DNA from: RGIG5612 sp045616165
GTDB taxonomy: Bacteria; Bacillota; Clostridia; Lachnospirales; Lachnospiraceae
Length of the DNA: 64,000 bases
NCBI GenBank assembly: GCA_045616165.1
Contig: JAZLGF010000011.1
Location: 1 to 64,000, forward strand
Direction of reading: 5' to 3'
The notes beneath the pieces were generated by a model. It was not told where the DNA came from. It saw nothing but the letters and a program-made list of their open reading frames with translations, and did not search any database. Shown in pieces: positions 1 to 8,315 of the stretch. Positions within the stretch are counted from its first letter, which is position 1; every line of letters begins with the position of its first letter. The position numbers and the translations under genes were made by a program.

Positions 1-2
1 AT

Positions 3-785
3 AACCTTGGAACAGTTTGGTTTAAGAAGATGTGTGGCAATATTGAGGAGATGGAAAATCTTCCGTTAAAAGAAGATTTGCCATTGCTTAAAAGATCACT
101 AGATTTAACCAAAGCAGTTCAAAATTATTTTGATGGAGCTAGGCCGATTGGCTTTCCGGATTTTGGTGGAGTTATGGATATTGTTTCATCTATTAGGGAT
201 GCAAATCCATTGCTAGAAGAATTATATGAAGAAGAAGAGGGCGTAAAGAAAGCTTGCAAGAATGTACATGAGCAGTTTAAGAAAGCATATAAACTTTTTG
301 CTGATGTAATTGATGAAAACAAAATTCCGGGATATACATGCTGGGCAACGATGCTTTCACAAAAAGAATATTTTGTTTTACAAAATGACTTTTCAGCAAT
401 GATTAGTACACAAATGTATGATGACTTTTATCTTCCGATTTTGAAAGAAGAATGTAAATTTATTCCTAGGACTATTTATCATCTTGATGGGCCGGGCGCA
501 GTTAGACATTTAGATTCTATACTAACGGTTCCAGAGTTAGATGGTGTACAATGGATACAAGGTGCCGGTGCACCAGGCCTTGATCAGTGGCCTGATATTT
601 ATAAAAAGATACATAATGCTGGAAAACTTTGCCAGGTATTTATTAATGGCAGCGAAGAACTTCCATATATTGACTATATTGTTGATTTGCTTGGAACATC
701 AAAAGGACTTTGCTTTATTTGTACGGGAAAGGCAGAAGAAAAAGCAGCATTTGACGAATACTTAAAGAAATATAATTGTGTTTAA
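3..785 (+). CDS. URO-D family methyltransferase-like protein (5' partial)
   Basis: This is the 3' part of a gene: the reading frame is open through the window edge, with codons for NLGTVWFKK before the first internal ATG at position 30, so that ATG is probably not the start. The visible ~260 residues match the C-terminal half of the uroporphyrinogen-decarboxylase fold as used by corrinoid-dependent methyltransferases (MtaA/MtbA/CmuA relatives). Visible landmarks are YHLDGPGAVRHLD (central strand and loop) and LDGVQWIQGAG. In this superfamily the non-heme members transfer methyl groups to or from corrinoid proteins, but the substrate cannot be read here. A second, unrelated-looking URO-D gene lies at 35501-36487. 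The next gene starts 14 bases downstream. Sure of the fold, unsure of the reaction. Confidence 0.75.
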   Translation, partial: NLGTVWFKKMCGNIEEMENLPLKEDLPLLKRSLDLTKAVQNYFDGARPIGFPDFGGVMDIVSSIRDANPLLEELYEEEEGVKKACKNVHEQFKKAYKLFADVIDENKIPGYTCWATMLSQKEYFVLQNDFSAMISTQMYDDFYLPILKEECKFIPRTIYHLDGPGAVRHLDSILTVPELDGVQWIQGAGAPGLDQWPDIYKKIHNAGKLCQVFINGSEELPYIDYIVDLLGTSKGLCFICTGKAEEKAAFDEYLKKYNCV

Positions 786-799
786 TTAGGAGGATGGAT

Positions 800-1423
800 A
801 TGGAAAAACTAGCTGCATTGATATCAGCAAAATTAGCTTTGGCTGTTCCAGTAGCAGTAGTAGCATTATTATTTGTAGTATTTTTTGGTGGAGTAATAGC
901 AATACTATTTTATATCTTTAAGAGTGTTGGTATATATAGAATTGCTAAGACTTTAGGCGTTAAGGCTCCTGGGCTTGGATGGCTTCCAATTTTTGATTGG
1001 CTTATTTTAGGAAGAGCTGCTGATCATGTTAGAAAAAAAGAAGGAGTTGAACATAGTGGCTTTGGCGGATGGATTTTCTTCTTGTATATATTACTTATAG
1101 CAGGAGAAATTGCTCAAGCAGTTGCTTTGGGAAAAATAACGATAGACACTGTTGCTGACAAATACGTGCAGGCAATCGAAACAGAGATATGGTTCTTACC
1201 AGTTGTGATTGTTACAGGATTAATAGCAGTAGTAATAGTAATACTTCAACTAATAGTTCTTGCTTATGTATATAAAGCTTTTTCAAGCGCACATGTTGCA
1301 TTATTTATTCTTTCAATTTTATTTGGATGGTTAATTCCAGTATTCTTATTTGCAATTAGAAAGAACCTTAGCAAGAAAGAAAAGAAAAAAGAAGAACCGC
1401 AATTTGAGGGATTATCTCAGTAA
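800..1423 (+). CDS. Multi-pass membrane protein of unknown function
   Basis: I do not recognise a named family. The start at 800 is chosen because AGGAGG (788-793) sits six bases before it; a TTG at 776 and an ATG at 794 are badly placed relative to that site. The ~207-residue product has about four hydrophobic segments (roughly residues 12-42, 80-105, 125-155 and 160-185) and a conserved-looking juxtamembrane stretch, IYRIAKTLGVKAPGLGWLP, before the second segment. It ends in a Lys/Glu-rich cytoplasmic tail. It follows the URO-D gene by 14 bases and so may be cotranscribed with it. A strong terminator follows directly. Confidence 0.65.
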   Translation: MEKLAALISAKLALAVPVAVVALLFVVFFGGVIAILFYIFKSVGIYRIAKTLGVKAPGLGWLPIFDWLILGRAADHVRKKEGVEHSGFGGWIFFLYILLIAGEIAQAVALGKITIDTVADKYVQAIETEIWFLPVVIVTGLIAVVIVILQLIVLAYVYKAFSSAHVALFILSILFGWLIPVFLFAIRKNLSKKEKKKEEPQFEGLSQ

Positions 1424-1430
1424 AAAAGTA

Positions 1431-1459
1431 GGGGCTAAGATTTTTCTTAGCCCCTTTTT
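1431..1459. terminator. Bidirectional intrinsic terminator
   Basis: A perfect 10-bp stem (1431-1440 with 1445-1454, GGGGCTAAGA) has a 4-base T loop and a run of five T on the + strand. On the - strand the stem is followed by TACTTTTTT. It therefore can end both the rightward membrane-protein gene and the leftward kinase gene, which converge here. Confidence 0.9.
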
Positions 1460-1460
1460 C

Positions 1461-2537
1461 TTAGCAAAATTCTTTGATTATTTTATTCATGTCTTCTAGA
1501 TTGTCGTACATATCCTTAGCAAGTTTTAACTGGCAACGGCCGCGATTTAGGTTTTGCTTTGGATAATCTATATGGAAATAAACATCACCTTTTATATAAT
1601 CATCTAAAAATCTTGAAGCAAGTTCAACAGTGATAGAGAATGCGCCAAGCGCCATATTTTCAATTTCTTCGGTCGTTAAACTTTCTTTTATTTCAGAAAA
1701 ATATCCTTTACTAAAAGCTTTGAATTTTTCTTTATCTAAATATACTTTGTCTAAATCTTCTTCATCTTCTAAAACGTTATTAGCAATTGATCTTACCGCA
1801 TCACCAAAGTCATAAATAGTCATGCCTGGCATAATAGTATCGTAATCAATTACAACGATAGGTTTTAAAGTTTTTTTATCAAAAAGTACATTGTTACATT
1901 TTGTGTCATTATGTGTAACGCGTACAGGAAGGTCGCCGTTGTTATATTTATGACTTAAACTAGAAGCAAGGTCTTTAACTTTCTCGATATACTCAATTTC
2001 ATCAGAAATTTCCTTAGTTCTTTTTCCTGAATATTCTTTAGTGTCATCTAAAAAAGTTTGAAGACGTTTTTCTGTATTGTGAAAATCAGGAATAGTTTCA
2101 AAAAGAGTAGAACCATCAAAGTCTGAAAGTTGCATTGCAAAATGACCAAAAGCTTCGCCGACAGATTTGATTATGTCATTATCATCGCAAGAATTATATG
2201 TGATGGAATCTACATAATTCATTACACGCCAAAATGAACCATCATCATCGTAACAGAAATTTTTCCCATCATTTCCAGAATAGAAAATTAAAGTTTGATC
2301 ATCAGGAAAGTGTTCGTGAATATGAGAAGTAACCTGGTCGATGTTTTGCATGATTTCTTCAGGTCTATGAAAAGCAACAACATTTATCTTTTGGAACAAA
2401 TAATCATTTATTTGATTATCTTTTCGAAAAGATACTTTGTAAGTAGCATTAACGTTTCCGTTTGTAATTCTCTCATATGAATTTAATTCACCATCAAGAT
2501 TAAAATTTGCTCCAATTGACTTAAATAATTCGTTCAT
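1461..2537 (-). CDS. NahK-like sugar kinase (aminoglycoside-phosphotransferase fold)
   Basis: The 358-residue product has the APH/choline-kinase fold. The catalytic loop is VTHNDTKCNNVLFD (Asp about 211) and the metal-binding loop is VIDYDTIMPG (Asp about 231) followed by YDFGDAVR. This particular form of both loops resembles N-acetylhexosamine 1-kinase (NahK), which makes GlcNAc-1-P or GalNAc-1-P; the length also fits. It is the last gene of a leftward operon containing two TIM-barrel isomerases and an oxidoreductase, but a hairpin separates it from them. No Shine-Dalgarno sequence is visible before the ATG, where the hairpin at 2549-2574 lies 11 bases upstream. A different sugar or small-molecule substrate is possible. 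Confidence 0.7.
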   Translation of the reverse strand: MNELFKSIGANFNLDGELNSYERITNGNVNATYKVSFRKDNQINDYLFQKINVVAFHRPEEIMQNIDQVTSHIHEHFPDDQTLIFYSGNDGKNFCYDDDGSFWRVMNYVDSITYNSCDDNDIIKSVGEAFGHFAMQLSDFDGSTLFETIPDFHNTEKRLQTFLDDTKEYSGKRTKEISDEIEYIEKVKDLASSLSHKYNNGDLPVRVTHNDTKCNNVLFDKKTLKPIVVIDYDTIMPGMTIYDFGDAVRSIANNVLEDEEDLDKVYLDKEKFKAFSKGYFSEIKESLTTEEIENMALGAFSITVELASRFLDDYIKGDVYFHIDYPKQNLNRGRCQLKLAKDMYDNLEDMNKIIKEFC

Positions 2538-2548
2538 AAAAATAATTT

Positions 2549-2577
2549 AACCGGGCACAAATAAGTGCCCGGTTTTC
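2549..2577 (-). terminator. Hairpin between TIM-barrel gene and kinase gene
   Basis: AACCGGGCAC (2549-2558) pairs perfectly with 2565-2574 around a 6-base loop. On the - strand it follows the TIM-barrel stop by about 15 bases and precedes the kinase ATG by 11. The T tract on the - strand is weak, so it may be a partial terminator or an mRNA-stabilising element in the operon rather than a full stop. Confidence 0.6.
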
Positions 2578-2590
2578 CTCGAAATAATAA

Positions 2591-3505
2591 TTATAGATAT
2601 TGATGAATAAAACGATAGCTTTGTTCAACAGCTTTTTTAACATCTTCTACGCTTCCTTCGAAAGCTTTATCTTCAACTTCGATACAAGCAGGTCCGTTGT
2701 AACGAATGTCGTTGAGTGCTGAAATTAAAGCGCCAAAATCTACATCGCCCATACCAGGAATCTTTGGTGAATGCCAAAGAGTAGTGTATGCGAGCATTCC
2801 GTATTCATAAAGTTTATCAGGATAAATCTTGATATCTTTAAAGTGAATATGGAAAATCTTATCCTTGAAATCGTATACAGGGCGAACATAGTCAGCACGT
2901 GTAAGATAAGGATGTGATGGGTCGTAGTTAAGTCCAAAATAATCACTAGGGATTCTTTCAAACATTTGTCTCCAAATATATGGTGCACATGCTAAGTTAA
3001 CACCGCCTGGCCATTCATCTTTTGTATAAAGCATTGGACAGTTTTCAATAGCAATTTTAACTTTCTTTTCTTCAGCATGTTTAATAATTGGTGTCCAAAC
3101 TTCTTCGAAAAGATCTAAGTTTTCTTCAACTGTTTTGTTTTTATCTCTACCAATAAAAGTAGTTACCATGTTAACACCCATTGTAGCAGCAGCGTCGATA
3201 AGCTTATTAATATGAGCTATAGCAACATCAGCAGCTTCTTTGTTTGGATCAAGTGGGTTTGGATAGTAACCAAGAGCAGAAATTTCAATGCCCTTATCTT
3301 CTGCGTATTTTTTATAGTATAAAAGTTTTGCTTCGTCAGCAGTGTCAACATCAATGTGAGTAACACCAGCATAACGGCGAACTGCTTTGCCTACTGGCCA
3401 GCAACAAACTTCGATTGCCTTAAAGCCAACCTCAGCAGCATAATCAAACAATTCTTCGAATGTAAGTGATGGAAGAATAGCTGATTGTAATCCCAATTTC
3501 ATCAT
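2591..3505 (-). CDS. Sugar phosphate isomerase/epimerase-like TIM barrel
   Basis: The 304-residue product belongs to the xylose-isomerase-like/AP-endonuclease-2 superfamily. Metal-ligand positions expected of this barrel can be seen: Glu about 154 (IAIENCP), Asp about 195 (NYDPSH), His about 221 (HIHFKD) and Glu about 276 (ACIEVED), plus the GMGDVDF strand common in sugar epimerases. It starts two bases after the stop of the previous TIM-barrel gene, with its GGAGGT inside that gene. The likely role is isomerisation, epimerisation or beta-elimination of a keto-sugar made by the oxidoreductase at the head of the operon; the substrate is not known. Confidence 0.8.
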   Translation of the reverse strand: MMKLGLQSAILPSLTFEELFDYAAEVGFKAIEVCCWPVGKAVRRYAGVTHIDVDTADEAKLLYYKKYAEDKGIEISALGYYPNPLDPNKEAADVAIAHINKLIDAAATMGVNMVTTFIGRDKNKTVEENLDLFEEVWTPIIKHAEEKKVKIAIENCPMLYTKDEWPGGVNLACAPYIWRQMFERIPSDYFGLNYDPSHPYLTRADYVRPVYDFKDKIFHIHFKDIKIYPDKLYEYGMLAYTTLWHSPKIPGMGDVDFGALISALNDIRYNGPACIEVEDKAFEGSVEDVKKAVEQSYRFIHQYL

Positions 3506-3507
3506 AG

Positions 3508-4353
3508 TTAAAGTACCTCCATTTGTTTTTTCAAAAAATCAACGGCATCACGGATTTCATCAGCTTTGTCTTGAACTTCATGTTCAATAGTAAGGAATCC
3601 GTCATAACCGGTTTCTTTTAATGCTTTTAAGTATTCAGACCATTTTACGCTTCCTTCTCCTAAAGGAGTTTCAACACAAATATTAGAAGTAGCCATCCAT
3701 TCAAGTCCACCTTCAGCAAATTTATGATAGAAGTCTGCAGAAGAAATCTTATTAAGGTTATTTCCATCTTTTGCATGTGTATGAACAATTTTATCGCCGA
3801 GTATTTTTACGGCATTAACTTCATCATCAGCGCCAACCATAACAAAGTTAGCAGGGTCAAAGTTTACACCAACTCCATCGCCACAATCGTCAATAAATCC
3901 TCTTAAAAGAGTAGCGCACTCAGGACCGGTTTCGATTGCAAGAGTAACTCCTAATGGATAAGCGTAAGAAGCAACTTCCTTGCATGCTTTAAGCATTGTT
4001 TCATAAGTAGCATCTTTGCTTTCTGGAACAACTCCAAGGTGAGTAGTAAGAACAGGGCAATCAAGTTCTTTTGCTAAATCTGCGCATTTTTTAAGATATT
4101 CTATTTTTGCTGGATTATCTTCTTCTTTTTCAAGACCATATCCGCCGAGCTCACAACAAAGTGCTGTAACTTTTTGTCCGTATTCTTTACATGTATTTTT
4201 AACTTCTTCTATAAGTTCTTTGCTGGCTGTTCTAGGGTCAAAAGAATCAGCAGCGTAAAGTTGAACACCTGTTGCGCCACATTTTTGTGATTCTTTTATT
4301 CCTTCGATTATTCCAACGCCAAACCAGTCGGCAAGAGTACCTATTTTGAACAT
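3508..4353 (-). CDS. Sugar phosphate isomerase/epimerase-like TIM barrel
   Basis: This 281-residue protein is a second, diverged member of the same superfamily. Putative metal ligands are Glu about 141 (AIETGP), Asp about 166 (NFDPAN), His about 193 (HTHAKDG) and Glu about 257 (TIEHE). It lies between the Gfo/Idh/MocA gene (11 bases upstream) and another barrel gene (two bases downstream), so the three are almost certainly one transcript. Two barrels next to one dehydrogenase suggest sequential steps on an oxidised sugar. The GAGA-rich site (GGAGAG on the - strand) is suitably spaced from the ATG. Confidence 0.8.
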   Translation of the reverse strand: MFKIGTLADWFGVGIIEGIKESQKCGATGVQLYAADSFDPRTASKELIEEVKNTCKEYGQKVTALCCELGGYGLEKEEDNPAKIEYLKKCADLAKELDCPVLTTHLGVVPESKDATYETMLKACKEVASYAYPLGVTLAIETGPECATLLRGFIDDCGDGVGVNFDPANFVMVGADDEVNAVKILGDKIVHTHAKDGNNLNKISSADFYHKFAEGGLEWMATSNICVETPLGEGSVKWSEYLKALKETGYDGFLTIEHEVQDKADEIRDAVDFLKKQMEVL

Positions 4354-4364
4354 ATAACTCTCCT

Positions 4365-5510
4365 TTATTCTCCTATCTTAACCCAGGCTCTTTCTTTTGA
4401 ACTCTTAACAACAGCTTCGCAAATAAGCATGTCACGAAGACCATCTTCGAATGTAGCGAATTCTTTTGATGATGTATCGCCTTCGGCAACAGCTTTATAA
4501 ATGCATTTGAAGTGTTGTTTGAATGTATCAGGAAAGCCCTCTACATGTCCGCCTGGATAACTTACATAGTTACATGTTTCAGGAAGAAGAGTAGATGGGT
4601 CTTTAGTAGCTTTTTGGTTAAATCCATCACGTTTTCCAATCCAAAGTTCGTTAGAATCTTCGCTGTCCCAATGAAGTGCACATTTACTACCAGCTACAGA
4701 AACAACGATTTGGTTTTTATGTCCTGCAAAAACTTGAGAAATGTTGCAACATCCACGAGCTCCATTATCAAAGTGGAACAATACAGTACAATAATCTTCT
4801 GTATTGATAGGAACTTCTTCGTAGTCTTCTGGACGAAGAGCCATACCTGAATAAGTTGCAATAGGTTTAAGAGGTTTCTTACGAGTTTTGTGGAAAATTT
4901 CAAAGTCTGCTAAAACTTCAACAGCTTTTTGACCGGTAATCATTTCAACCATATCAATCCAATGAGAACCAATATCAGAGAAAGCTCTAGATTCACCAGA
5001 TTTATCAGGCTCTAAACGCCAACTATAGTCTGTATCAAGTAAAAGCCAGTCTTGAACGTAGCAACCTTGGATAGTAAATACGTCGCCAACTTGGCCTTCT
5101 TTTACCATATTTTTCATTTGCATAACCTGTGGGTAATATCTACAGTTAAAGTTTATAGCATTAACAATATTATGCTCTTTAGCATAATTAACTAATTCTC
5201 TTGCTTCTTCGACTGTAGTGGTAAAAGGTTTTTCGCAGATTGGGCAAATTCCTTGCTCCATAGCGAATTTAGCGATTTCATAGTGAAGGCTATTTGGAAC
5301 ACAGATATGTACTGTATCAGGCTTTTCTGTTAAAAGCATTTCCTTATAGTCTTCATAAGCAGCTGGAATGCAAAGATCTTCAGCTTTTTCTTTTGCACCT
5401 GCAGGGTCTGCAATTGCAACAACTTCAACATTTCCTAGGCGTCTAAGTGCCTCTATATGGGCAACACCAATAAAGCCAACGCCTACTACACAAGCTTTAA
5501 TTTTTTTCAT
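4365..5510 (-). CDS. Gfo/Idh/MocA family oxidoreductase
   Basis: The 381-residue NAD(P)-dependent dehydrogenase has an N-terminal Rossmann motif (VVGVGFIGVAH), the EKP motif (Glu93-Lys94-Pro95) whose Lys is catalytic in this family, and the C-terminal-domain motif DIGSHWID (Asp179, His183, Asp186). The start at 5510 gives MKKIKACVVG with GAGGTG four bases upstream; an in-frame GTG at 5522 would add four residues before the usual start of the fold. It is the first gene of the leftward operon behind a good promoter. It is likely to oxidise a sugar hydroxyl to a ketone for the two TIM-barrel enzymes that follow. Confidence 0.87.
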   Translation of the reverse strand: MKKIKACVVGVGFIGVAHIEALRRLGNVEVVAIADPAGAKEKAEDLCIPAAYEDYKEMLLTEKPDTVHICVPNSLHYEIAKFAMEQGICPICEKPFTTTVEEARELVNYAKEHNIVNAINFNCRYYPQVMQMKNMVKEGQVGDVFTIQGCYVQDWLLLDTDYSWRLEPDKSGESRAFSDIGSHWIDMVEMITGQKAVEVLADFEIFHKTRKKPLKPIATYSGMALRPEDYEEVPINTEDYCTVLFHFDNGARGCCNISQVFAGHKNQIVVSVAGSKCALHWDSEDSNELWIGKRDGFNQKATKDPSTLLPETCNYVSYPGGHVEGFPDTFKQHFKCIYKAVAEGDTSSKEFATFEDGLRDMLICEAVVKSSKERAWVKIGE

Positions 5511-5542
5511 ATCACACCTCACAAAAATTAAATTACATTATG

Positions 5543-5571
5543 ATTATATATTAATAATATGCCAAGTTCAA
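5543..5571 (-). promoter_or_regulatory. Sigma-A-type promoter of the leftward sugar operon
   Basis: On the - strand TTGAAC (5566-5571) and TATAAT (5543-5548) are separated by 17 bases. The predicted transcript starts about 25 bases before the oxidoreductase ATG. Spacing and -10 are ideal. Confidence 0.75.
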
Positions 5572-5650
5572 TTAATCTTTACGAGGTAGATTTAATGGTG
5601 TAATATTATTAGAGATTATAAGGGGGCAATATGCCCTTACGGGGGGAATT

Positions 5651-6286
5651 ATGAGAGAAGAAGAAAAAATTCAAAAAGGAATACTTTTTGCGCCACTTAC
5701 ACCTGAATTGGTGGAAATGAAACTTAAAACACATAACTTAAATACTGATTTTAATAAACTCTATGAAGATGAAACTGAAAAACGCGAAGCAATATTAAAA
5801 GAAATGTTTGGCGAGTTTGGTGAAGGAAGTTTTATCCAAGGCCCACTTTACATGCATTACGGAAAACATACAAAAATTGGAAAACGTTTCTTTGGAAATT
5901 TCGATCTTCTAATTCAAGATGATGCAGAAGTAGTAATCGGAGATGATTGCAACTTCGGACCTAGAGTAACAATCGTTACACCAGTTCATCCATTACTTCC
6001 AAATGAAAGAAAATCTATGATTGATGCAAATGGAGTTGAAAAACATCTTTGCTATGCAAAGCCGGTTCATATTGGACATGACTGTTGGTTTGGCGCGAAT
6101 GTTACGGTATGTCCGGGCGTTACAATTGGTAACAATTGTGTTATTGCGGCGGGCAGCGTTGTAACAGAAGATATTCCAGATAACTCTTTAGCCGGCGGTG
6201 TTCCAGCTAAAGTTATTAAAGAAATCACGGAAAAAGACAGTATGATTTATAAACCTGAAATATTGGCAGATAATAAAGTTAAATAA
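5651..6286 (+). CDS. Maltose/galactoside O-acetyltransferase family protein
   Basis: The 211-residue left-handed beta-helix acetyltransferase carries hexapeptide repeats from about residue 60 (e.g. HYGKHTKIGKRF, VIGDDCNFGPRV, HIGHDCWFGANVTVCPGVTIG). The catalytic His is about 113 in VTPVHPLLPNER. The N-terminal helical 'Mac' domain (residues 1-58) and the loop containing YAKPVHIGHD are as in Maa/LacA. It transfers acetyl from acetyl-CoA to a sugar 6-hydroxyl, usually as a detoxifying or export tag. It leads the rightward operon, 20 bases before deoC. GGGGGG precedes the ATG. Confidence 0.85.
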   Translation: MREEEKIQKGILFAPLTPELVEMKLKTHNLNTDFNKLYEDETEKREAILKEMFGEFGEGSFIQGPLYMHYGKHTKIGKRFFGNFDLLIQDDAEVVIGDDCNFGPRVTIVTPVHPLLPNERKSMIDANGVEKHLCYAKPVHIGHDCWFGANVTVCPGVTIGNNCVIAAGSVVTEDIPDNSLAGGVPAKVIKEITEKDSMIYKPEILADNKVK

Positions 6287-6306
6287 TTTTTAAGGAGTAT
6301 AAAATT

Positions 6307-7035
6307 ATGGAAAAAGTAACATCTAAAGACATAGCAGGGATGATTGATTTATCTTTGCTTAACCCAACATTCACACATCAGGACGTAGTAGACGGACTTA
6401 ATCTTGCAAAAGAATATAACGTAGTTAGCGTTTGTGTTCGCCCATGTGACATCGAACTTACAAAAGAAATGCTAGCAGGTACAGACATAAAAGTAACAAC
6501 AGTTATCGGATTTCCACATGGAACTCATACTACTGAAACTAAGGTTTTCGAAACAGAACAAGCTATCTCACTTGGCTGCGTAGAAGTTGATGTTGTTCAA
6601 AATATTAGCTACACACTTTCAGGCGAATATGATAAGACAGAAGCTGACCTTAAAGCAGTTGTTGATGCTGCACATGCTAAGGGAGCGCTTGTAAAAGTTA
6701 TTTTTGAAAATGCCTATCTTAATGATGAGCAAAAGATTAAACTTTGCGAGATTTGTGCAAGAGTTGGCGCTGATTATACTAAGACAGCGACAGGATACGC
6801 TCCTTCAGGCGCAACACTTCATGACCTTAAACTTATGAGAGCAAACACTCCTGAAAACATGAAAGTTAAGGCAGCAGGTGGCGTTAGAACTTTAGATGCA
6901 GCTCTTAAAGTTTTAGCTGTTGGTGGATCAAGATTTGGATGCACAAGAACAAAAACTATTATGGAAGAAGCACTTAAGAGAGAAGCTGAAGGTACATTAG
7001 TTCTTCCTGAAATTGCAGACGATACAGAACTTTAA
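6307..7035 (+). CDS. deoC: Deoxyribose-phosphate aldolase
   Basis: The 242-residue class I aldolase has the Schiff-base Lys at about 159 in DYTKTATGY, the second active-site Lys at about 188 in VKAAGG, and the proton-relay Asp at about 95 in VEVDVVQNI. All three match DeoC. The normal reaction is 2-deoxyribose-5-P to glyceraldehyde-3-P and acetaldehyde. No deoB, pdp or cdd gene is next to it, which is unusual; the neighbours are an acetyltransferase, a Gfo/Idh/MocA dehydrogenase and a TIM-barrel isomerase. It may therefore act on a related deoxy- or keto-sugar phosphate in this pathway, which is inference. AAGGAG is well placed. Confidence 0.9.
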   Translation: MEKVTSKDIAGMIDLSLLNPTFTHQDVVDGLNLAKEYNVVSVCVRPCDIELTKEMLAGTDIKVTTVIGFPHGTHTTETKVFETEQAISLGCVEVDVVQNISYTLSGEYDKTEADLKAVVDAAHAKGALVKVIFENAYLNDEQKIKLCEICARVGADYTKTATGYAPSGATLHDLKLMRANTPENMKVKAAGGVRTLDAALKVLAVGGSRFGCTRTKTIMEEALKREAEGTLVLPEIADDTEL

Positions 7036-7059
7036 TTAAATGTAATGGGGGATAAAAAA

Positions 7060-8169
7060 ATGGCAAGTGTAGAAGAAATTAAAAAAATACTAGAAGATAG
7101 TACTATTCCAGTTCATCCAAAGAAAAAAGATTTTAGAATTGGATGTATTGGTTCAGGATTTATTATGAGAGACTGTCATTTAGTTTCTTATAGAAATGCT
7201 GGTTTTAATCCGGTTGCTATTGCGTCTAGAACAAAAGCGCATGCCGAGGAAGTTGCCGATATGCATGCAATACCAGTTGTTTACGATACATGGCAAGAGT
7301 TAGTAAAAGATGAATCTTTAGATATCATTGATATTGCTTACCCACCGGATTGCCAACCAGAAATCGTAAGAGAAGCAGTAAAGAATCCTAATGTTAAAGG
7401 TATTCTTTGCCAAAAACCTGTTGCGATGGATATTACTGGTGCAAAAGAAATAGCTTCACTTGGCGAGCAGTACGGAAAGAAAATCGCAATTAACTCTAAC
7501 ATGCGTTATGACCAATCTATGAGAGCTCTTAAAAAACTTCTTGATATGAACGAGCTTGGCGAGATTGTTATCGCAACAGTTGAGATGAGAGCAATTCCAC
7601 ATTGGCAAACATTCCTTACAGAATATGACAAACTTGAAATCTTCGGAATGGGAATTCATCATGTGGACTCATTTAGATATCTCTTTGGAGATCCAGAAAG
7701 CATTACATGTGTTTGCAGAACAGACCCTAGAAGTAAGTTTCCACATGTTGATGGAATTACACAATATACTTTCCATTATGCAAACGGACTTATGGCAACA
7801 AGCTTAGATGATGTTTGGGCTTGGCCAGAAGAACCATGTGAGAAAGATATTTATATTAAGTGGAGAGTAGAAGGAACCGAAGGAATGGCAGAAGGCACAA
7901 TTGGATGGCCATTCTTCCCAGATCCAGTTCCAAGTACATTAAGATTCACCTCAAAGAATTATCCAAATCAGTGGATTGAGCCAAAGTGGGATAAGGTATG
8001 GTTCCCAGATGCATTCGAAGGAACAATGGCGTCACTTATGAGAGCAATCGAAGATGACACAGAACCAGAAATTTCCGCAAAAGATAATATCATCACAATC
8101 GCATGTGTTGAAAGTTGTTACAAGTCAATAAAAGAGAAACGAACTGTAGAGCTTAAAGAACTATTGTAA
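7060..8169 (+). CDS. Gfo/Idh/MocA family oxidoreductase (QKP variant)
   Basis: The 369-residue dehydrogenase is assigned a start at 7060, because GGGGG (7047-7051) lies eight bases upstream, rather than the ATG at 7045 that is part of that site. An N-terminal extension of about 25 residues precedes the Rossmann motif GCIGSGFIMRDCH. The usual EKP catalytic motif reads QKP (Lys about 119), and the second-domain motif is GMGIHHVDSFRYL. Loss of the Glu is seen in some family members but makes a non-standard active site possible. It lies 24 bases after deoC and precedes a TIM-barrel isomerase after a structured gap. Confidence 0.82.
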   Translation: MASVEEIKKILEDSTIPVHPKKKDFRIGCIGSGFIMRDCHLVSYRNAGFNPVAIASRTKAHAEEVADMHAIPVVYDTWQELVKDESLDIIDIAYPPDCQPEIVREAVKNPNVKGILCQKPVAMDITGAKEIASLGEQYGKKIAINSNMRYDQSMRALKKLLDMNELGEIVIATVEMRAIPHWQTFLTEYDKLEIFGMGIHHVDSFRYLFGDPESITCVCRTDPRSKFPHVDGITQYTFHYANGLMATSLDDVWAWPEEPCEKDIYIKWRVEGTEGMAEGTIGWPFFPDPVPSTLRFTSKNYPNQWIEPKWDKVWFPDAFEGTMASLMRAIEDDTEPEISAKDNIITIACVESCYKSIKEKRTVELKELL

Positions 8170-8173
8170 TATA

Positions 8174-8272
8174 GCTCGCAACCATTTGAATTGTTGGTAT
8201 AGCGAGCAAGCTAAATAATTCGTTATCGGCGAGTTGGAACCCGAGCCAGGAACGAATTATTTAGTTGCGAGC
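8174..8272. repeat. Nested inverted-repeat element in the intergenic gap
   Basis: The 146-base gap between two operon genes is mostly inverted repeats. An inner perfect 14-bp stem (8211-8224 with 8251-8264) encloses a 26-base loop that contains a small TCGG/CCGA stem. An outer 9-bp pair (GCTCGCAAC at 8174-8182, GTTGCGAGC at 8264-8272) shares its last base with the inner stem. GC content is higher than around it. It may be an RNA structure that sets relative expression in the operon or an extragenic palindromic repeat. Confidence 0.6.
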
Positions 8273-8315
8273 GTAGCAAGATACGGGACGCGAGTAATAA
8301 GAAGGAGGAGAAATT

